The notes beneath the pieces are model-generated. The model was not told the DNA's origin, ran no database searches, and saw only the letters and a list, made by a program, of their open reading frames with translations. DNA of 64,000 bases from the NCBI RefSeq assembly GCF_032854445.1, contig NC_088300.1:69848984-69912983 (forward strand), given 5' to 3'. How positions within the stretch are numbered: the stretch's first letter is position 1; the number at the start of each line of letters is the position of its first letter. Of this stretch, positions 62,326 to 64,000 are shown piece after piece. Origin of the DNA: Liolophura sinensis. Taxonomy: Eukaryota; Mollusca; Polyplacophora; Chitonida; Chitonidae. The position numbers and the translations under genes are program-made.

Positions 62326-64000
62326 CTCTCCAGCCAATCCACTAACACAGGTACACAGAGTATCAGGTACATGTCTCACATAGTCAGTTTGTCATATTAC
62401 TCAAACTATATTCACACTTCTGTCTGTATTTTCAGCCAAGCAAGTCATGTCAGATTTCATTCACATTCAAATGCATGTTCAAGCTTCATTTTTGACCTCA
62501 GTGGGTTTATTGTAGAAGTACTGTGCAACCCAGAAATAACCTTACAAAAATGCAAGCATTGAGTGTTGATTGCTGTCATCCTTGTTAAGGAGACAGGACT
62601 TGAACAAGAAATGGACCTTCACTTATATTATACAGTCGTTTTTTTTATGGCATGTATGCACAGTAAGAGCATGATCGCGATAAAAGTGTTCAGCAGTTGC
62701 AAAGTAATTGCTGTTCGATGTGTTTGGACGGCAGAACAGTTGGAAAAAGGGCCGCAACTTCATTTCATTTTATGCGCTCTGTTTGTCAAGTTATTCCTGG
62801 GCTGTACTGTACAGTGACATGTTTAGCTTGTGCCATGTAAACAACAAGCAGAGGATCCATGGATACTTGTGGCTTTTTTCTTGATGGTAATGTAGTTATT
62901 AGGTCTTGGGCCGTACAGCAACAAGCAGGCCCTCAACTCTGAATCCAGGCATTACATGGTACGTGTCCTCCCTTGACAGTAATGTAATTAGTAGTACTTG
63001 GGCTGTAAAGCAACAAGTAGGCCCTCAACTCTGAATCCAGGCATTACATGGTACTTGTGACTTCTCTGCTTGCTTACCTCAGTTACAGCGCCCAGTAATA
63101 TAAACTGTGAATGGTTAGCATTGGCAAGTCAGGTCACATGTATGGCTTAGCTGTGGTACATCAGGGAGTATCAAGGAGTATCATTTAAACTGAGTGACTG
63201 AAAAAGAATGTTCCCTTTTGATTTACAACAGAACATGCATATTACCTATTTCGATTAGTTCAAACAGTATAAGATATTTGATTTCATTTCATGCTGGCTT
63301 CCTCTTTGGTCATACATGGTACGGTTTGTCAGCAACCTGCAGATGGTCATGGGTTCCTCCAGGCCCTGCCTGATTTCTTCCCATCCTAATGCCGGCAGCC
63401 ATGGTATAAGTGAAATATTCTTGAGTATGGCGTAAAACAAATAAATATTTGTTCATGTATAATAATTGTGTTCAATGCCTTATTCAAGACAACTGGACAA
63501 TTAAATGTGTGATAAATTTGCACTAAATTGGATAAATGATTGGACTTTATTTATTGTTTATTTATTGGCATTTCTGCTGTTTTAGCCTCCCAGATCTCAA
63601 ACAGTGGAAGACAATGAGAACTTGTGGACCATTATTGCACAGTTGTTCACCAGACAAGAACATTAATATTATCAAAGGAGATATTATTAGATATACCAGT
63701 AATAGACTAAAGATGGTCACAACATCAATCCATTTCTTCCCCACCTTTATACATTTTGCTTGTTGCGATTTCATCATGTTCAAATGCCCTAAATGTTGTT
63801 GAGAATATAAATGATTGCTGTATGTAAGCACAATCAACAGAAAGTCACTGACATGATCATATTGAGAGGGGTATATTTGAAGTTGTCTAATATGCTGACT
63901 CATAAGTGTGTTACAATTACTCGCATGCTCATGAACGTTGTCAGGAATTACGTAAACTATTGTTAACCATCAAACTGTGGCCACTGTTGTGTACAGTCAA
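62326..64000. other. KCTD9 3' flank, no further gene recognised
   Basis: Includes the KCTD9 3' UTR of unknown length. A ~92-bp unit is duplicated in tandem (about 62880 and 62972, both ending CTCAACTCTGAATCCAGGCA..ACATGGTAC). A head-truncated SINE lies at about 63290-63440. Reading frames after 63500 are short and lack homology that I recognise. Confidence 0.6.
63290..63448 (+). mobile_element. 5'-truncated, diverged SINE
   Basis: Plus-strand core from CATGCTGGCTTCCTCTTTGG to ATTCTTGAGTATGGCGTAAA..CAAATAAATA, with the tRNA-like head missing and many substitutions. Confidence 0.8.

Noticed and set aside
63536-63903. Overlapping frames of 88 and 113 codons on opposite strands
   Set aside because: No recognisable domain, no splice context, and AT-rich composition typical of the flank.

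Overview
This is eukaryotic nuclear DNA from an animal. All three recognisable cellular genes are split by GT/AG introns, introns and spacers are AT-rich, and dispersed and tandem repeats are dense. The dominant repeat is a tRNA-derived SINE with a conserved core ending in a CAAATAAATAAA-type tail. That tail, an I/Jockey-like LINE and a second short SINE fragment suggest a lophotrochozoan, most likely a mollusc. This is inference; species cannot be read from the window.

Region 1 (1-12650) is a head-to-tail array of four almost identical units of about 3.35 kb. Each unit holds a complete four-exon CDC25 phosphatase gene (342 aa) with its own TATA-like promoter and polyadenylation signal. The array may extend beyond the left edge. 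Copy 3 changes the catalytic-loop His to Tyr. Region 2 (12650-17500) is non-coding: diverged relics of the CDC25 spacer, two long TA microsatellites, SINE fragments, a fold-back MITE and a TCG-rich palindromic stretch. Region 3 (about 16.9-23.6 kb) is a decayed non-LTR retrotransposon with zinc-knuckle ORF1 and an ORF2 containing endonuclease, reverse transcriptase and RNase H. Region 4 (23.6-31.8 kb) is intergenic DNA with SINE pieces and degenerate repeats.

Region 5 (31839 to about 54155, minus strand) is PTCD3, the mitochondrial ribosomal pentatricopeptide protein mS39. Twenty-three coding exons were placed with consistent splice phases; the first exon is uncertain. Its introns contain several minisatellites, a SINE split by a hAT-like DNA transposon, a SINE tail amplified in tandem, and a 72-bp minisatellite built from the gene's own exon 7 splice acceptor. 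Region 6 (54387-62325, plus strand) is KCTD9, a BTB and pentapeptide-repeat adaptor, divergently transcribed from PTCD3 over a gap of roughly 230 bp. Two single-base discrepancies in KCTD9 and one in PTCD3 exon 1 look like sequence errors or recent lesions. The rest (62326-64000) is 3' flank with a duplicated segment and a SINE.

The genes belong to separate pathways: cell-cycle entry (CDC25), mitochondrial translation (PTCD3) and cullin-3 ubiquitination (KCTD9). The strongest novelty candidates are the CDC25 amplification and the exon-derived minisatellite in PTCD3.
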